DNA of 64,000 bases. Origin: Scybalousia_A sp052170555. Its GTDB lineage: Bacteria > Bacteroidota > Bacteroidia > Bacteroidales > P3. Position numbers and translations under genes: made by a program. Below the pieces are notes generated by a model. That model was given only the letters and a program-made list of their open reading frames with translations. It made no database searches and was not told the DNA's origin. The first letter of the stretch is position 1. Every line of letters begins with the position of its first letter. Location of the stretch: positions 62,001-126,000 of the forward strand of contig JBQNAI010000005.1 in NCBI GenBank assembly GCA_052170555.1, given 5' to 3'. Of the stretch, positions 28,131-37,913 are shown one piece after another.

Positions 28131-29324
28131 ATGAAGATTCACAGACCTCTCCTCTTCACCGTCATATTAAGCATGATGACAGTAATGTCTTTTGCACAAA
28201 CAAGTCCGAAGATTATAGACAACGAAAACTATCAAGCACAATTGCTAAGACAAAAAAAAGAAGGAGCGAGAATTATTCCAACCGGTGTACCTCTATTAAT
28301 GATAGCACCGGATTCTAGAGCCGGTGCCATGGGAGATATCGGAGTAGCTACAACTCCTGATGCAAATTCTAACCATTGGAATGCAGCAAAGTTAGCTTTT
28401 GCTAACAATAAGATGGCGGCATCCTTCACCTACTCTCCTTGGCTTAGAGATATAGTCGGAGATATTGACCTCGCATATCTATCAGGTTATTATAAATTGA
28501 ACGAAACCAGTGCTATAGGAACATCTTTAACCTACTTCTCATTAGGTAATATTCAGTTTACAGATTTACAAGGTTCATCTATCGGAACATATAGCCCAAA
28601 TGAATTTTCTTTTGATATATCCTATTCAATGAAGTTATCCGAAAGTTTAGCAGCATCGGTGACCGGTAAATACATTCGCTCAGATTTGACGCAGGGGCAA
28701 AATGTCGGCACAACAACAACTCATGCTGCTAATGCAGTTGCTGCTGATTTAGGTCTATATTATCAAAAAGATATAGTAACTGATAACCCTCAACAAATAG
28801 CTTTTGGCTTGCAAATTTCCAATTTGGGTAATAAAATTTCATATTCAGACGACGATATGGTATCAAGTTTTTTGCCTACGAACTTCCGTATTGGTGGAAG
28901 ATATACCTACAATATGGATCAATTCAATAAATTTTCTTTTATGATGGATTTTAATAAATTATTAGTCCCTACCCCACCTATCAGAGATACATTGGGTAAT
29001 GTTGCAGAGGGTAAAGAAAACAATGTTGGTGTGTTACAAGGAGTTTTCCAGTCTTTTTTTGATGCACCTGACGGATTTTCGGAAGAATTAAAAGAAATCA
29101 ATATTTCTGCGGGTGCTGAGTATTGGTACAGTGATATCTTGGCAGTTCGTACAGGTTACTTCTTTGAGAACAAGAAAAAAGGCGATCGTCAATACTTTAC
29201 TATGGGATTAGCCTTAAAGTACAATTCATTAGGTATAGACATATCTTATCTTGTACCTACTTCATCACACAATAATAACCCATTAAAGAACACTCTGAGA
29301 GTATCTCTTTCATTTAATTTTTAA
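28131..29324 (+). CDS. porV: PorV (LptO), type IX secretion outer-membrane protein
   Basis: PorV is an outer-membrane beta barrel that shuttles cargo from the translocon to PorU. The 397-residue protein has a signal peptide ending VMSFA before QTSPK and the family start GVPLLMIAPDSRAGAMGDIG, followed by PDANSNHWNAAKLAF. Barrel strands continue to LRVSLSFNF at the C-terminus, ending in an aromatic residue as expected of outer-membrane barrels. It forms an operon with porU (78 nt upstream). ispF follows, an order I recall from Porphyromonas. Confidence 0.94.
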   Translation: MKIHRPLLFTVILSMMTVMSFAQTSPKIIDNENYQAQLLRQKKEGARIIPTGVPLLMIAPDSRAGAMGDIGVATTPDANSNHWNAAKLAFANNKMAASFTYSPWLRDIVGDIDLAYLSGYYKLNETSAIGTSLTYFSLGNIQFTDLQGSSIGTYSPNEFSFDISYSMKLSESLAASVTGKYIRSDLTQGQNVGTTTTHAANAVAADLGLYYQKDIVTDNPQQIAFGLQISNLGNKISYSDDDMVSSFLPTNFRIGGRYTYNMDQFNKFSFMMDFNKLLVPTPPIRDTLGNVAEGKENNVGVLQGVFQSFFDAPDGFSEELKEINISAGAEYWYSDILAVRTGYFFENKKKGDRQYFTMGLALKYNSLGIDISYLVPTSSHNNNPLKNTLRVSLSFNF

Positions 29325-29340
29325 TGGCTCCAAATTAACC

Positions 29341-29397
29341 GAATAATGTCCCACATCGATAAATTCTTTTGAGAAAAGGATTTACTAATGTCAAGAA
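29341..29397. repeat. Family B hairpin with family A-like prefix
   Basis: AATGTCCCACATC, then TAAATTCTTTT (29360-29370), loop GAG, AAAAGGATTTA (29374-29384), then CTAATGTCAAGAAA. An 11-bp stem with G-U pairing and a 3-nt loop. It sits between porV and ispF. Confidence 0.7.
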
Positions 29398-29452
29398 ACA
29401 ATTTTGTAAAATTTCTTATCTATTCTTATCTTCTATAAAAAAAATTGTAGTT

Positions 29453-29935
29453 ATGAAACTTAAAATCGGAATAGGATATGATATCCATCAATTAAGTGAA
29501 GGTAACAGTCTATTTTTAGGGGGAGTTGAAATAAAAAATTCTCTTGTGAGAGCCATAGGTCATTCTGATGCAGACTGTCTGATCCATGCTATCATAGATT
29601 CTCTACTTGGTGCTGCAAATCTTAGGGATATAGGCTTTCAGTATCCTGATAACGATATGAAATATAAGGACATTGACAGTAAACAATTATTGAAAGATAC
29701 TTTTAATAAAATTGTAGAAAAGGGGTTTAGTATAGAAAATATAGATGCAACCATTTGTTTACAAAAACCAAAGGTTAGTAAATTTATTCCCAAAATGCAA
29801 GAAACTTTGGCAAATATTCTTGCGATAGATACCGAAGATATATCAATAAAAGCAACAACTTCTGAAAAATTAGGTTTTATCGGGAGGATGGAGGGAATAG
29901 CGGCATATAGCGTATGCCTACTAAAAAAAATGTAA
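29453..29935 (+). CDS. ispF: 2-C-methyl-D-erythritol 2,4-cyclodiphosphate synthase
   Basis: Isoprenoid (MEP) pathway enzyme releasing CMP to form the cyclic diphosphate. The 160-residue length is typical. Metal ligands Asp and His are in IGYDIHQL near residue 8, and His in GHSDADCLIHAIIDSLLGAA near 42. The FQYPDND segment and the C-terminal SIKATTSEKLGFIGRMEGI complete the signature. The start at 29453 is used because IspF normally begins right before this motif, and the longer frame reads through a family B repeat. Confidence 0.95.
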   Translation: MKLKIGIGYDIHQLSEGNSLFLGGVEIKNSLVRAIGHSDADCLIHAIIDSLLGAANLRDIGFQYPDNDMKYKDIDSKQLLKDTFNKIVEKGFSIENIDATICLQKPKVSKFIPKMQETLANILAIDTEDISIKATTSEKLGFIGRMEGIAAYSVCLLKKM

Positions 29936-30114
29936 CAACTTGTAACTTTTTTACATTTACATTAGTATACTCCACAATAAAAAGAATAAACTGTAAATAA
30001 CTGTACAAAATTATTTTTTGTAGATTTACATCAATTTTAAGGTGTCATATCATTTTTTTTTTGTAATATTGCAGTTTGAAATTAAGAATTTGTCAAACAA
30101 ATATTTATAGGAAT

Positions 30115-31125
30115 ATGTCTTTAAATGTAATGAAAAGAACAGTATTAGGGGTGCTTTTTGCGTACATCATGATATCGTACATCACAGAGACCAAAGCACA
30201 AGATCCACATTTTTCACAATTCTTTGCCAATCCTATATATACAAATCCAGCTTTTACAGGTGCCGCTGTATGTCCAAGGGTTGGCATCACTTATCGTGAT
30301 CAATGGCCGTCCTTAGGTGCATTTAAGACATTTTCAGCATCTTATGATCAATTTTTTGATATAATCTCCGGCGGTATAGGTCTATATATTATGAGCGATA
30401 AACAAAGTGATTTTTATAGAGTCAACTCTGCTGAATTAATTTATTCATTACGTCTAAGGCTAAGCACTGATATCACGTTGAATCTTGCAGCACAAGCAGA
30501 GATTACTAATCATGCATTGAATTGGGATGAGCTTATTTTCCCGGATATGATAGATACTCGTTACGGTCAAATATACAGAACAACATTAGCAAAAATGCCC
30601 GACAAGACTTCCAAAACGTATTTTGATATTGGTACAGGAGCTCTTTTATTTTCAGAAAACTGGTATGTTGGGTTTTCTGCTGTAAATTTGCTTCGTCCCG
30701 ACGAAGGTTTCATTTCTTATAATCGTCTTCCTATCAAATTTACTGCAAACGCTGGGATGAGATTTAATTTAAAACGAGATGCAAGGCGTACCAATGCTTT
30801 GTTTGGACAACCTATTATTTCGCCAAATATTATTTATCAACATCAAGGAGAATTCAATACTCTTAACTATGGAGCATACTTGGATTGGAGTCCATTCGTT
30901 TTTGGTGTATGGTTCCGCCAGTCTATGGCAATAGAAAATAGAGATGCCTTGATACTGTTGTTTGGATTGGAATGGGGTGACTACAAAATAGGTTATAGTT
31001 ATGATATAACGGTGTCTACATTGTCTAATGTCTCAGGTGGGGCACACGAGATTTCATTAGGAGCCAAATTCCCTTGTCCTGAAAAACATAAAAGAATTAG
31101 AGCAATTAAGTGCCCTTCATTCTAA
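30115..31125 (+). CDS. porP: PorP/SprF-family type IX secretion outer-membrane protein
   Basis: A 336-residue outer-membrane protein of the PorP/SprF family. It has a signal peptide (TVLGVLFAYIMISYITETKA before QDPHFSQFF) and the family opening FANPIYTNPAFTGAA..RVGITYRDQWP. Barrel strands follow (LIYSLRLRLSTDITLNLAAQ, WGDYKIGYSYDITVS, AHEISLGAKF). ATG at 30115 is chosen; an in-frame ATG at 30130 would also keep the signal peptide. It is followed 71 nt later by porK, as at the head of porPKLMN in Porphyromonas. A near-match -7 box (TAATATTG) lies at 30064-30071. Confidence 0.9.
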   Translation: MSLNVMKRTVLGVLFAYIMISYITETKAQDPHFSQFFANPIYTNPAFTGAAVCPRVGITYRDQWPSLGAFKTFSASYDQFFDIISGGIGLYIMSDKQSDFYRVNSAELIYSLRLRLSTDITLNLAAQAEITNHALNWDELIFPDMIDTRYGQIYRTTLAKMPDKTSKTYFDIGTGALLFSENWYVGFSAVNLLRPDEGFISYNRLPIKFTANAGMRFNLKRDARRTNALFGQPIISPNIIYQHQGEFNTLNYGAYLDWSPFVFGVWFRQSMAIENRDALILLFGLEWGDYKIGYSYDITVSTLSNVSGGAHEISLGAKFPCPEKHKRIRAIKCPSF

Positions 31126-31196
31126 TAATTTTGTAACAAAAAAAGTGAATTTTTCGTAGTTTAATAACACATTAGAGTCTAAAATAATATAACAAT

Positions 31197-32789
31197 ATGA
31201 GAACCATAGCATCATTAAGTAAGATTGTATTGACTGTTTCCAGTTTATTGTTGCTTGCAAGTTGCGGAAACAAGAACCGATCTCAAAAAACAGGTTGGAA
31301 TTATGACGATCCCAAATGGGGAGGTTTTGAATCAGCAAAAAATAAAGAGATGTCAACTCCCCCAGGAATGGTATTTATTGAAGGAGGGGCTTTTATTATG
31401 GGGCGAACTACTGACAATGTTCGTTATGAATGGGATAATCAACCACACAAAGTAACAGTTTCTTCTTTTTATATGGACGAATGTGAGGTTACTAATGAAG
31501 ACTATAGAGAATATCTGTATTGGTTAAACCGCGTATATGTAGATTATCCTGAATATTGCGAAAAACAGCTCCCTGATACATTGGTTTGGAGGACTAAACT
31601 AACTTACAATGAGCCTATGGTTGATTATTATTTCCGTCATCCTGCATGGTCCAATTATCCGGTGGTAGGTGTGAATTGGTTACAGGCAACAGACTATTGT
31701 GCTTGGAGAACTGACCGTTTGAATGAGAAAGCTTTGATTGATGCAGGTGTGTTAGAAATTGATCCTGATCAAAGTAATGAAAATGTCTTTACAACTGAAG
31801 CTTATCTGACAGGACAATATGAAGGTTTTGTAAAAAGAGATCTTAAGGATTTGAATCCTAATAGCGAAGGTACAAGAAAAGTAAATATGGGTGATGGAAT
31901 TATTTTTCCTAAGTTCAGGCTTCCGACTGAGTCTGAGTGGGAATATGCAGCATTGGGTCTGATTGGCAATACTACAAAAGAAGGGCGTATCATAGAAAGG
32001 AGGATTTATCCGTGGAACGGACACGTTGTGCGTACCGATCAGAAAAAATACTATGGAGAAATGTTAGCTAATTTCAAACGTTCGAGAGGAGACGGAATGG
32101 GAGTGGCAAGTGTGTTGAATGATCATTGGGAATATACGGCACCTGTCAATTATTACTTCCCTAACGATTATGGTCTTTACAATATGGCGGGGAATGTGTC
32201 CGAATGGGTATTAGATGTCTATCGTCCAAACACTCCATCAGATGCTGGGGACATCAATCCTTTCCGTGGTAATGTATATATGACAAAGGTTTTGGATGAA
32301 GACGGGATGATTGCAGAAAAAGACTCTTTGGGACGTATTCAATATAGAGAGGTTACCATAGAAGACAATATCGGCAGGAGAAACTACAGGCAAGCGGACA
32401 ATATTAATTATCTTGATGGGGATTTAGCATCTCAGCTAGATCAAAGTGCCTGGGAACAGAATAGTAAAGAAATGGCCAAAAGTTCAGGACTTAATCTCAG
32501 TGGTATGAATGAGGACGATGAATTAACATCTGATACAACAAATGAAGATGAAGAAAATGATGGAAATAATAACAAGAACAACAGTATTTCTAACGGGATG
32601 TATGAGTATGGGAAACACTCTTTACTAAACGATAAATCAAGAGTGGTAAAGGGTGGATCGTGGAAAGATCGTGCTTTATTCTTATCTCCGGGGGAGAGAC
32701 GTTATTTAGATCAGGCCCAAAGTACAGACTGGATAGGATTCCGTTGCGTTATGGATAGAGTTGGCACCAGAGAATTAAGGAAAAGGTAA
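31197..32789 (+). CDS. porK: PorK/GldK-type lipoprotein of the type IX secretion ring
   Basis: A 530-residue lipoprotein with lipobox LLLLASC (Cys near residue 23). PorK forms with PorN the periplasmic ring of the type IX machine. The body is a formylglycine-generating-enzyme-like (FGE-sulfatase) domain: PPGMVFIEGGAFIMGR, DECEVTNEDYREYLYWLN, WLQATDYCAWRTDRLN, FRLPTESEWEYAALG, NMAGNVSEWVLDVYR and the C-terminal RVVKGGSWKDRA with GFRCVMDR. It carries an acidic Asn/Asp/Glu insert near 450-480. It follows porP, but no porL, porM or porN follows; a terminator at 32954 closes the unit. Confidence 0.9.
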   Translation: MRTIASLSKIVLTVSSLLLLASCGNKNRSQKTGWNYDDPKWGGFESAKNKEMSTPPGMVFIEGGAFIMGRTTDNVRYEWDNQPHKVTVSSFYMDECEVTNEDYREYLYWLNRVYVDYPEYCEKQLPDTLVWRTKLTYNEPMVDYYFRHPAWSNYPVVGVNWLQATDYCAWRTDRLNEKALIDAGVLEIDPDQSNENVFTTEAYLTGQYEGFVKRDLKDLNPNSEGTRKVNMGDGIIFPKFRLPTESEWEYAALGLIGNTTKEGRIIERRIYPWNGHVVRTDQKKYYGEMLANFKRSRGDGMGVASVLNDHWEYTAPVNYYFPNDYGLYNMAGNVSEWVLDVYRPNTPSDAGDINPFRGNVYMTKVLDEDGMIAEKDSLGRIQYREVTIEDNIGRRNYRQADNINYLDGDLASQLDQSAWEQNSKEMAKSSGLNLSGMNEDDELTSDTTNEDEENDGNNNKNNSISNGMYEYGKHSLLNDKSRVVKGGSWKDRALFLSPGERRYLDQAQSTDWIGFRCVMDRVGTRELRKR

Positions 32790-32953
32790 AGCAATATCGC
32801 ATTTCATAAAAATAAATTTAAAAGATAATTTATCCATATAAGAAAGTAGTTTTATTATTAGACATATTTGTATCTAAATATGATTTGATAGTAGGAAGGG
32901 GTTATACTTTCTGTTTGTAAATTCGTGAAGTAATATAATAAATTCATAAAAAC

Positions 32954-32994
32954 AAAGAATCTTATGCGATAGTTTCTGCATGAGGTTCTTTTTT
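32954..32994 (+). terminator. porP-porK terminator
   Basis: A 14-bp stem (32954-32967 with 32978-32991, two G-U pairs, 10-nt loop) ending in TTCTTTTTT, just upstream of holA. Confidence 0.75.
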
Positions 32995-33005
32995 GAAGTT
33001 TTATA

Positions 33006-34037
33006 ATGGCGACAATATCAATCTACTCTAAATTAAAACAAATTAAAGACTGCATTCAAAATAACGACCTATTGCCTTTGTATCTTCTCAAAGGAGATGA
33101 GTCTTATTATATAGATCTAATCTGTAATGAATTTGAAAATAAAATTATTGATCAATCGGTAAAAGATTTTAATCAATCGGTTCTTTATGGAAAAGATACC
33201 AATGCTGTTCAGATAATATCTCTTTGTAGGCAATATCCTTTGATGTCAGACAAAAAACTTGTAATATTAAAAGAAGCACAGTTGATGGAAAAGAATCAAT
33301 GGGCAAAGTTACTTATTTATCTTAACCATCCTCTGCAATCCACTATTCTTGTAATTTGCAATAAATCTCAAAATTTTGATTTAAGTTGTAAAAATGCTAT
33401 ACTAAAAAACAAAGGAATGGTATTTGAAAGTAATAAACTTAAAGAATATCAAGTACCTAAATGGATAATCGATTTTGTTCATGCAAAAAATTTTTCAATT
33501 GATGAATACTGTGCAAATATGCTTTGTGAATATTTAGGAAATGACTTGCAAAAAATTGCAAATGAAATAGGTAAAATGATATTAAACATCAAAAATCGTA
33601 AAAATATAACAAAAGAAGACATTAGTGAAAACGTTGGCATAAGCAAAGATTATAATGTTTTTGAACTTCAACATGCTTTAGGAACAAAAAATATAATTAA
33701 AGCTAATAATATTATCAACTATTTCGCACAAAATCCAAAAGAAAATCCTATGCAATTAGTCATTCCAATACTATTTGCTTTTTTTACTAAACTTTTGATC
33801 GCCTCACAAGTATCGCCCAAAAATGCAAGCAATGTCGCAAATGCACTTAATTTTAAATCGGAATACGCCGTTAAGGATTATATGACAGCACTAAATCATT
33901 ATTCTGTTCAACAGTTATTAAATATTATCTCTCTTTTCAATGAGTATGATTTAAAATCCAAAGGAATAAACGTTTCACCTATGCTGAGTGATAGAGAATT
34001 AATGAGGGAACTGGTTTTTAAAATTTTACACATATAA
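33006..34037 (+). CDS. holA: DNA polymerase III delta subunit
   Basis: Clamp-loader subunit that opens the sliding clamp. The 343-residue length and AAA-like organisation fit HolA: LLPLYLLKGDESYYIDLI near the N-terminus, a short acidic/polar linker, CRQYPLMSDKKLVILKEAQ, the helical VPKWIIDFVHAKNFSI lid region, YLGNDLQKIANEIGKM, and the C-terminal helical domain (NPMQLVIPILFAFFTKLL, LSDRELMRELVFKIL). It starts right after the porK terminator. The TonB-dependent receptor gene begins 24 nt after its stop. Confidence 0.9.
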   Translation: MATISIYSKLKQIKDCIQNNDLLPLYLLKGDESYYIDLICNEFENKIIDQSVKDFNQSVLYGKDTNAVQIISLCRQYPLMSDKKLVILKEAQLMEKNQWAKLLIYLNHPLQSTILVICNKSQNFDLSCKNAILKNKGMVFESNKLKEYQVPKWIIDFVHAKNFSIDEYCANMLCEYLGNDLQKIANEIGKMILNIKNRKNITKEDISENVGISKDYNVFELQHALGTKNIIKANNIINYFAQNPKENPMQLVIPILFAFFTKLLIASQVSPKNASNVANALNFKSEYAVKDYMTALNHYSVQQLLNIISLFNEYDLKSKGINVSPMLSDRELMRELVFKILHI

Positions 34038-34061
34038 TAAGTATATATATTAATTTGGTAT

Positions 34062-36365
34062 ATGAAAAAAGTACTTTCAATACTCATTTTATTATTGCTA
34101 AATATTCTTGCCTTTACACAAACAGGAATAGTAAAGGGGTTTATATATGATTCTACAAATGGAGAACCCGTAATGTTTGCTAACGTATCTATAGAAAATA
34201 CTTCTTTGGGCACTAGCACTGACTTAAATGGATTTTTTGTGATAAACAAAATACCAAAAGGGTCTCAGAAACTAAAAATTCAAATCATAGGTTTTGCAGA
34301 TACTGTCATAACATTAGATGTTGTTGCTGATAAATCACAGAATATAAAGATAGAATTGAGCCCTCAATCACAAACTCTAGAAACTGTAGAAATTTTTGGC
34401 AATCAAGAACTAGCAAAGATAGAGTCTCGTGTATCTGTCAAAAAAATAACCGTCGCTGATATTCAAAAGATACCATCCACCGGTGGACAAGCTGATCTTG
34501 CTCAATATATTCAAATACTTCCCGGAGTAGTTTTTTCTGGAGATCAAGGTGGTCAATTATACATACGTGGTGGTTCTGCTATTCACAACAAGGTTTTATT
34601 AGACGGAATGACCATTTACAATCCTTTTCATTCCATTGGTTTGTTTTCTGTCTTTGAGACAGATATTATTCGTAACGCAGATATCTATACAGGTGGCTTC
34701 AATGCTCGTTATGGAGGGAGATTATCTTCCATAATGGATATTACAACAAGAGATGGAAACAAAAAGGTTACATCCGGCAAGATTGCACTATCAACTTTTG
34801 GCACTTCAACTATTATAGAAGGACCTGTTATTGCAGATAAACAAGATAAAGAGTATTCTATTTCCTATCTTTTGACGGCAAAAAATTCATATCTTTCTCA
34901 AACATCAAAATCCGTTTATTCTTACAGTGAGATTGAATTACCATATGACTTTTTTGATTTATACGGTAAATTAACTATTGCCTCAAAAAGCGGAAGCAAG
35001 ACAAATATTTTTGGATTCAATTTCACCGATAAAGTAAATGGTTACAAAAGTATTGCAGACTTCAATTGGAGAAATAGTGGCGGAGGAGCAAATTTTATAA
35101 TTGTTCCGACCAGTTCATCATCTATTGTTCAGGGGGTAATTGCCTATTCCGATTATTCTATGAAAATGAAAGAGAAAACGGCAACAACAGAACAAAAGAG
35201 TAACATAAGTTCATTCAACGGTAGTTTGGACGTGACACAATTCATTTCTAAAAATCAACTACGTTATGGCGTAGATCTAATGTGGAATACTACCCAAACT
35301 CAATTCGAAAAACAGAAAGAAGAACAGAAAGATTATTCATCCGATGTTGGCATATATATGGTTTTTAAAGGATTTATAAGTAAACTTCTTTATGAACCTA
35401 GTTTACGACTATCCTACTATGCTTCTCTATCAGAAGCAATCTTAGAACCACGCCTATCTTTGAAATTGAATCTCTCTGATAATGTACGTTTGAAAGTCGC
35501 TTTAGGTAAATATTCTCAGACTTTTATAGACACAAAATCAGATAGAGATATTGTTAATTTATTTACAGGCTATCTAACCGCTAACCCCGATCTTTTTGGA
35601 GGAGTTGTATCTACTTATCGCAATGAAGCAGTTGAACATTATGTAGAAAAATCCAATCATTTTATATTTGGAATAGAATATGATGTAATAAAAAATATTA
35701 GTTTAAATATTGAGGCGTATTACAAGACAATGGACAATCTTATTGCTGTTAATAGAGACCGTATCTATAATGACGATGCAGATCACAGTACATATCCCGA
35801 GTATCAAAAGAAAAACTTTGCTATTGAACAAGGAAGAGCGTGGGGTGGAGACATAAGCTTAAAATACAGTGATGGAAGGTTATATATTTGGGCTATATAT
35901 TCAATAGGTAAAGTTGAGAAAACAAATGAGAAACGTACATATACTCCTCATTATGATAGGAGACATAATATCAATATTCTAACCTCTTACCAAATAGGTA
36001 TAGATCGTTCTTGGGAGATCAGTGCTCGTTGGAATTATGGTTCGGGCTTCCCTTTTACTGCTACGGCTGGTTTTGGAGAAGTACTGTCTTTGTCTGATGG
36101 TATAGGAGCCGATTACGTCTCATCAGCCGGCAATTTGACTACGATATATGGTGAATTAAATGCAAAAAGGCTTCCGTCTTATCATCGTTTGGATATTTCC
36201 GTTAAAAAACGTTTTAGTATGTTCAAACACTCAACATTGGAAATTGAAGCAAGTGTTACTAATGTTTATAATAGAAATAATATGTTTTATTATGATAGAA
36301 TATCAGCCGAGCGTATAAACCAACTACCTATAATGCCATCTTTAGGTACAACTCTAAGATTTTAA
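34062..36365 (+). CDS. TonB-dependent receptor with carboxypeptidase-regulatory-like N-terminal domain
   Basis: A 767-residue outer-membrane receptor. Signal peptide ends ILAFT before QTGIV. Residues about 22-105 form the CarboxypepD_reg-like domain (VKGFIYDSTNGEPVMFANVS, GTSTDLNGFFVINKIPKG). Residues about 120-230 are the plug (LAQYIQILPGVVFSGDQGGQ, LYIRGGSAIHNKVLLDGM, NARYGGRLSSIMDI). The remainder is a barrel ending TTLRF. No SusD-like partner follows, so it is not a typical SusCD polysaccharide pair. The ligand is unknown. A TonB is encoded at 49160 in the same window. It is close behind holA (24 nt). Confidence 0.88.
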   Translation: MKKVLSILILLLLNILAFTQTGIVKGFIYDSTNGEPVMFANVSIENTSLGTSTDLNGFFVINKIPKGSQKLKIQIIGFADTVITLDVVADKSQNIKIELSPQSQTLETVEIFGNQELAKIESRVSVKKITVADIQKIPSTGGQADLAQYIQILPGVVFSGDQGGQLYIRGGSAIHNKVLLDGMTIYNPFHSIGLFSVFETDIIRNADIYTGGFNARYGGRLSSIMDITTRDGNKKVTSGKIALSTFGTSTIIEGPVIADKQDKEYSISYLLTAKNSYLSQTSKSVYSYSEIELPYDFFDLYGKLTIASKSGSKTNIFGFNFTDKVNGYKSIADFNWRNSGGGANFIIVPTSSSSIVQGVIAYSDYSMKMKEKTATTEQKSNISSFNGSLDVTQFISKNQLRYGVDLMWNTTQTQFEKQKEEQKDYSSDVGIYMVFKGFISKLLYEPSLRLSYYASLSEAILEPRLSLKLNLSDNVRLKVALGKYSQTFIDTKSDRDIVNLFTGYLTANPDLFGGVVSTYRNEAVEHYVEKSNHFIFGIEYDVIKNISLNIEAYYKTMDNLIAVNRDRIYNDDADHSTYPEYQKKNFAIEQGRAWGGDISLKYSDGRLYIWAIYSIGKVEKTNEKRTYTPHYDRRHNINILTSYQIGIDRSWEISARWNYGSGFPFTATAGFGEVLSLSDGIGADYVSSAGNLTTIYGELNAKRLPSYHRLDISVKKRFSMFKHSTLEIEASVTNVYNRNNMFYYDRISAERINQLPIMPSLGTTLRF

Positions 36366-36676
36366 CATTATACTTTTTTGCGATTATGCCTTTTGTTATA
36401 GCAAGAAATTTCCTTAGATATATTCTTACATAATATTTTTATATTTTTTTTTAGAAATATCAATACGAGAACAATTGTATTTAGTTTTATTAATCTCTAC
36501 ATTGCATGTCAACAGATCCTTTTCAAAAAAGAATCTACCAATGTCAAGAAAGGATTTTTTCTTTTCAAAAAACGAAATAACATAAGAACGCCCAATTCCA
36601 TCTAATTAAGTATCAAACTTTATGTTAAATAATTAGAGGCAAATAGGTATCAATTATTAGATTTTATATAAGAATT
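36366..36676. other. Convergent intergenic region with repeats
   Basis: A 311-nt gap between the converging receptor gene and the LuxR-type regulator. It contains family B hairpins at 36506-36560 and nothing else I can identify. Confidence 0.6.
36506..36560. repeat. Family B hairpin, tandem
   Basis: GATCCTTTT (36515-36523), loop CAA, AAAAGAATC (36527-36535), then TACCAATGTCAAGAAAGGAT and a second run of TTCTTTTCAAAAAAC. The 9-bp stem with a 3-nt loop repeats the family B pattern. Confidence 0.65.
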
Positions 36677-37630
36677 CTATACGTTGATTTCCTTGATATC
36701 CACAAACTTATTTACAAGTGCATATATCGTCAAACCGCTTGGAGAATGAATGTTAAGTTTCTTCGCTATATTTCTGCGGTGTGTAGTTACAGTATTAATA
36801 GAAATACACAATTTATCCCCTATTTCCTTGTTTGTTAATCCTTTTACTACGCCTATTATTATTTCTTTCTCTCTTTCGGACAGCTCTTGCGATAATATTT
36901 CATCATCATCTACATTTGTATTAGTATTAGTATTCCTCTGATTGCGATATTCTAAACGCCTTATCTCAGGTAACAACAACACAGTTTCTATTCTATCGTG
37001 AATATATAAATCATATTCACATAAAAACAAGTGTTGCAATATATTATAGACCATATCGTTTCCAGATTGCGAAGAATAATATTTTATTATCAAATTTTTT
37101 AATTCCGAAAGTTTTTGTTCTATCGGTGAAGTATGCATTCTAGATATTTCGTTTGCAAGACTTTTAACTCTTTTACCTGCAATCAAATCTGAAGTTTTAG
37201 AAAAAATTTCTTTATCCTCTGTTTCCATATGACAATTTAACTCTTTACAGTACTCATCAAAGAATTTAATAATTAAAAATGTAACATCATTATCCTGAGA
37301 TGACCCTAAAGCATCTATCAAATGGCGTCTTATATGAGGCAAAAGAAAATTAAGTAAATAAGTATGAGTATTTTGCAGATAGGATTGTAAAGTATACAAA
37401 TCAACCTGTCCCTCCATAGGCTCGTAATCTCCACCAGAGGAAGTAAAATTAACAATTGCTAAAAATGTTTTAATATCTATTTTGTTTTCACGACACACTT
37501 GCTCTATTGTTTTTTCTCCTACTCCCAGCGGAATACCGAAACGGGATACCACCTGCAAAAGCCTTTCGTTCGAACATAAAAGTTCAAACATTTTATCGTC
37601 TTTCGTGTATTTTTCTTTCATTATTCCCAA
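36677..37630 (-). CDS. Hemerythrin-like sensor fused to LuxR-type HTH regulator
   Basis: A 317-residue protein. Residues about 15-60 (FGIPLGVGEKTIEQVCRENK) resemble the N-terminal domain of RIC/ScdA di-iron repair proteins but lack their Cys pair. Residues about 85-230 resemble a hemerythrin HHE bundle, with candidate ligands in THTYLLNFLLPHIRRHL, CHMETEDKEIF and YIHDRIETVLLLPEI. Residues about 250-312 are a LuxR/NarL HTH (LSEREKEIIIGVVKGLTNKE, ISINTVTTHRRNIAKKLNI). This suggests a transcription regulator sensing iron, oxygen or nitric oxide. It is divergent from feoAB. The start could also be 37621. Confidence 0.8.
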   Translation of the reverse strand: MGIMKEKYTKDDKMFELLCSNERLLQVVSRFGIPLGVGEKTIEQVCRENKIDIKTFLAIVNFTSSGGDYEPMEGQVDLYTLQSYLQNTHTYLLNFLLPHIRRHLIDALGSSQDNDVTFLIIKFFDEYCKELNCHMETEDKEIFSKTSDLIAGKRVKSLANEISRMHTSPIEQKLSELKNLIIKYYSSQSGNDMVYNILQHLFLCEYDLYIHDRIETVLLLPEIRRLEYRNQRNTNTNTNVDDDEILSQELSEREKEIIIGVVKGLTNKEIGDKLCISINTVTTHRRNIAKKLNIHSPSGLTIYALVNKFVDIKEINV

Positions 37631-37893
37631 AAATTGATTCGTATTATAACGCCATTTATTGAAATTTTAGTATAAGTACAACACATTTTTAATCTCCATT
37701 TCTTCCATTAAAAATCATATAAATTTACAATTTCATATCATTATCCTATGTATTTATCATTACATTTAACTTTATAATCAGTAGAAATTCATTTGAATAA
37801 TTTTTCTTTCATTTACTCAATTTATCACATTCAAATATCTAAATCAAATGTTCAAAAATGTACGAAAGTTTAGAAGTTGTATTTTTCAATTAA

Positions 37894-37913
37894 AATACTC
37901 AATATTGAGTATT
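37894..37913. promoter_or_regulatory. Candidate operator at feoAB promoter
   Basis: A perfect 20-bp palindrome, AATACTCAATATTGAGTATT, ends on the -33 TTG (37912-37914). Its position would let a dimeric regulator block the promoter. The binding protein is unknown; the adjacent LuxR-type regulator is one candidate. Confidence 0.5.
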
